Positions 63,227 through 64,000 of a DNA stretch of 64,000 bases are shown here, piece after piece. Position 1 is the first letter of the stretch; the number at the start of each line of letters is the position of its first letter. The stretch comes from Daejeonella sp. Lineage in GTDB: Bacteria > Bacteroidota > Bacteroidia > Sphingobacteriales > Sphingobacteriaceae. The position numbers and the translations under genes were made by a program. The notes under the pieces were generated by a model, which saw nothing but the letters and a program-made list of their open reading frames with translations, searched no databases and was not told the DNA's origin. The stretch spans positions 1-64,000 of the forward strand of contig NZ_JAUXXZ010000016.1 of NCBI RefSeq assembly GCF_030684675.1. The letters are read 5' to 3'.

Positions 63227-64000
63227 ATGATAACCTTAAAAAATAGTCTCTGGTATTTATGCCTTCTCGCTGTTTCATTCATTGGATGTGCTGAAAGTTT
63301 CAAAAAAACTCAGGACCAGAATGCCGAATGGAATATGGGAGTAGCTTTATATTCCTTTAACCGGTTTTCATTTGCAGATGCCCTTGATAAAGCTGACAGT
63401 GCCGGAGTGAGTTATGTGGAAGGCTTTTCTTTCCATAATATGGGTAAGGAGTTCAATGATAAAACTATGGCTGCGATGACTGATGAAGACATCAGTAAAT
63501 TGAAGGAAATGCTTAGCGCTAAAAAGCTTGAAATGCAATCTATGTATGTTAGTGGTGCAAAAAATGAAGCCGACTGGAAGTATTATTTTGAGCTGGCCAG
63601 GGAAATGAATATGCAGCACCTGGTATGTGAACCTGAAAAGGAATCATGGGATATGCTGGATAGTCTGGCAGGAGTATACAAAATCAAAATAGCCATTCAT
63701 GAGCATGCGAAAGGAAAAAGCCTTTACTGGCATCCTGATTCTGTAATCGCCGCAATGAAAGACCATCCAAATTTTGGTGTATGTGCCGATCTTGGGCATT
63801 GGGAAAGAAGCGGATTAAATCCTGTTGAATGTTTGAAAAAACTGGAGGGAAATATACTTGGAGTCCATCTGAAAGACATCCATCAATCCAATAATCCTGA
63901 TGCAAATGATGTCATTATTGGCAAAGGTGTCATTAATTTCCCTCCCATAATAGACGAATTAAAACGTCAGCAATTTAAGGGTGTGATTCATGTAGAATGC
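63227..64000 (+). CDS. Sugar phosphate isomerase/epimerase lipoprotein (partial, runs off window)
   Basis: 258 codons to the window end, no stop yet. Lipobox SFIG-C21. TIM-barrel features: VALYSFNRFSFADAL, the metal-ligand segments CEP, IHEHAKG, CADLGHWERSG, VHLKDIH and the last HVEC. Xylose isomerase-like TIM-barrel family; exported forms occur in Bacteroidota glycoside clusters. Co-transcribed with the two genes before it. Confidence 0.88.
   Translation, partial: MITLKNSLWYLCLLAVSFIGCAESFKKTQDQNAEWNMGVALYSFNRFSFADALDKADSAGVSYVEGFSFHNMGKEFNDKTMAAMTDEDISKLKEMLSAKKLEMQSMYVSGAKNEADWKYYFELAREMNMQHLVCEPEKESWDMLDSLAGVYKIKIAIHEHAKGKSLYWHPDSVIAAMKDHPNFGVCADLGHWERSGLNPVECLKKLEGNILGVHLKDIHQSNNPDANDVIIGKGVINFPPIIDELKRQQFKGVIHVEC

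Noticed and set aside
1-64000. tRNA, rRNA, riboswitch, prophage or IS elements
   Set aside because: I looked through the intergenic gaps and saw no cloverleaf, transposase, integrase or recognised riboswitch consensus; a covariance-model search could still find a small RNA.

Overview
The window is an ordinary-looking stretch of a Bacteroidota chromosome, most like Sphingobacteriaceae and relatives (inference from gene content; no database search was possible). The signs are a SusC/SusD pair, fused SecDF, a PUR-family DUF3276 protein, an extended NusB, DUF2851 and DUF5522 proteins, a TrxR-type ferredoxin reductase, and start regions that mostly lack Shine-Dalgarno sequences but sometimes carry a TAnnTTTG -7 box. 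There are no rRNA or tRNA genes, phage genes, insertion sequences or CRISPR arrays that I can recognise. Most genes are housekeeping.

Layout. 1-3.1 kb: repeat-bearing intergenic DNA, a PspC-like protein, DUF2851 and pyrF. 3.3-8.6 kb: rho, pssA, an Hpt protein, folK, sppA. 8.65-11.8 kb: polX, a GT9 glycosyltransferase and a SixA-like phosphatase, tightly packed. 11.8-15.3 kb (minus strand): dprA, rsmG, an ECF sigma factor and a GT2 glycosyltransferase, the last three overlapping. 15.5-18.6 kb: tgt, an LptF/G permease and an EamA transporter. 19.2-29.6 kb is the cell-envelope section: a large surface protein with a HExxH motif, a LapA-like protein, SusC/SusD and a secreted S9 peptidase. 29.7-35 kb: ispE, thyA-folA, secDF. 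35-38.2 kb: a compact redox operon (MarR, ferredoxin reductase, 2Fe-2S ferredoxin, NDH-2). 38.4-48 kb: HMG-CoA lyase, GNAT, class II aldolase, accD, an MBL hydrolase, a small His-rich protein, cysteine desulfurase, glmM, then a methyltransferase/PAP2/ZIP operon. 48.2-54.4 kb (minus strand): MarR, then a block reading leucine-type dehydrogenase, nusB, DUF1573, yajC, ybbR, coaE, an MBL exonuclease-like protein and a 52-residue DUF5522 gene. 54.6-64 kb: an ABC exporter, PUR protein, DUF3500, and an operon of a PVC-type cytochrome/HEAT lipoprotein, a ceramidase-like protein and a sugar isomerase/epimerase lipoprotein that runs off the window.

Most notable: (1) intergenic DNA, mainly at gene 3' ends, carries several families of degenerate seven-base repeats, one expanded to about 15 perfect AACTGTC copies; (2) Tgt has lost the three zinc-binding cysteines but kept the histidine; (3) PolX has a degraded polymerase active site but an intact PHP nuclease site; (4) a 60-residue His-rich gene has a near-perfect Shine-Dalgarno and its own terminator, both unusual here; (5) DUF2851 shows a PD...ExH pattern suggestive of a nuclease fold. 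No complete new defence or mobile system was seen.
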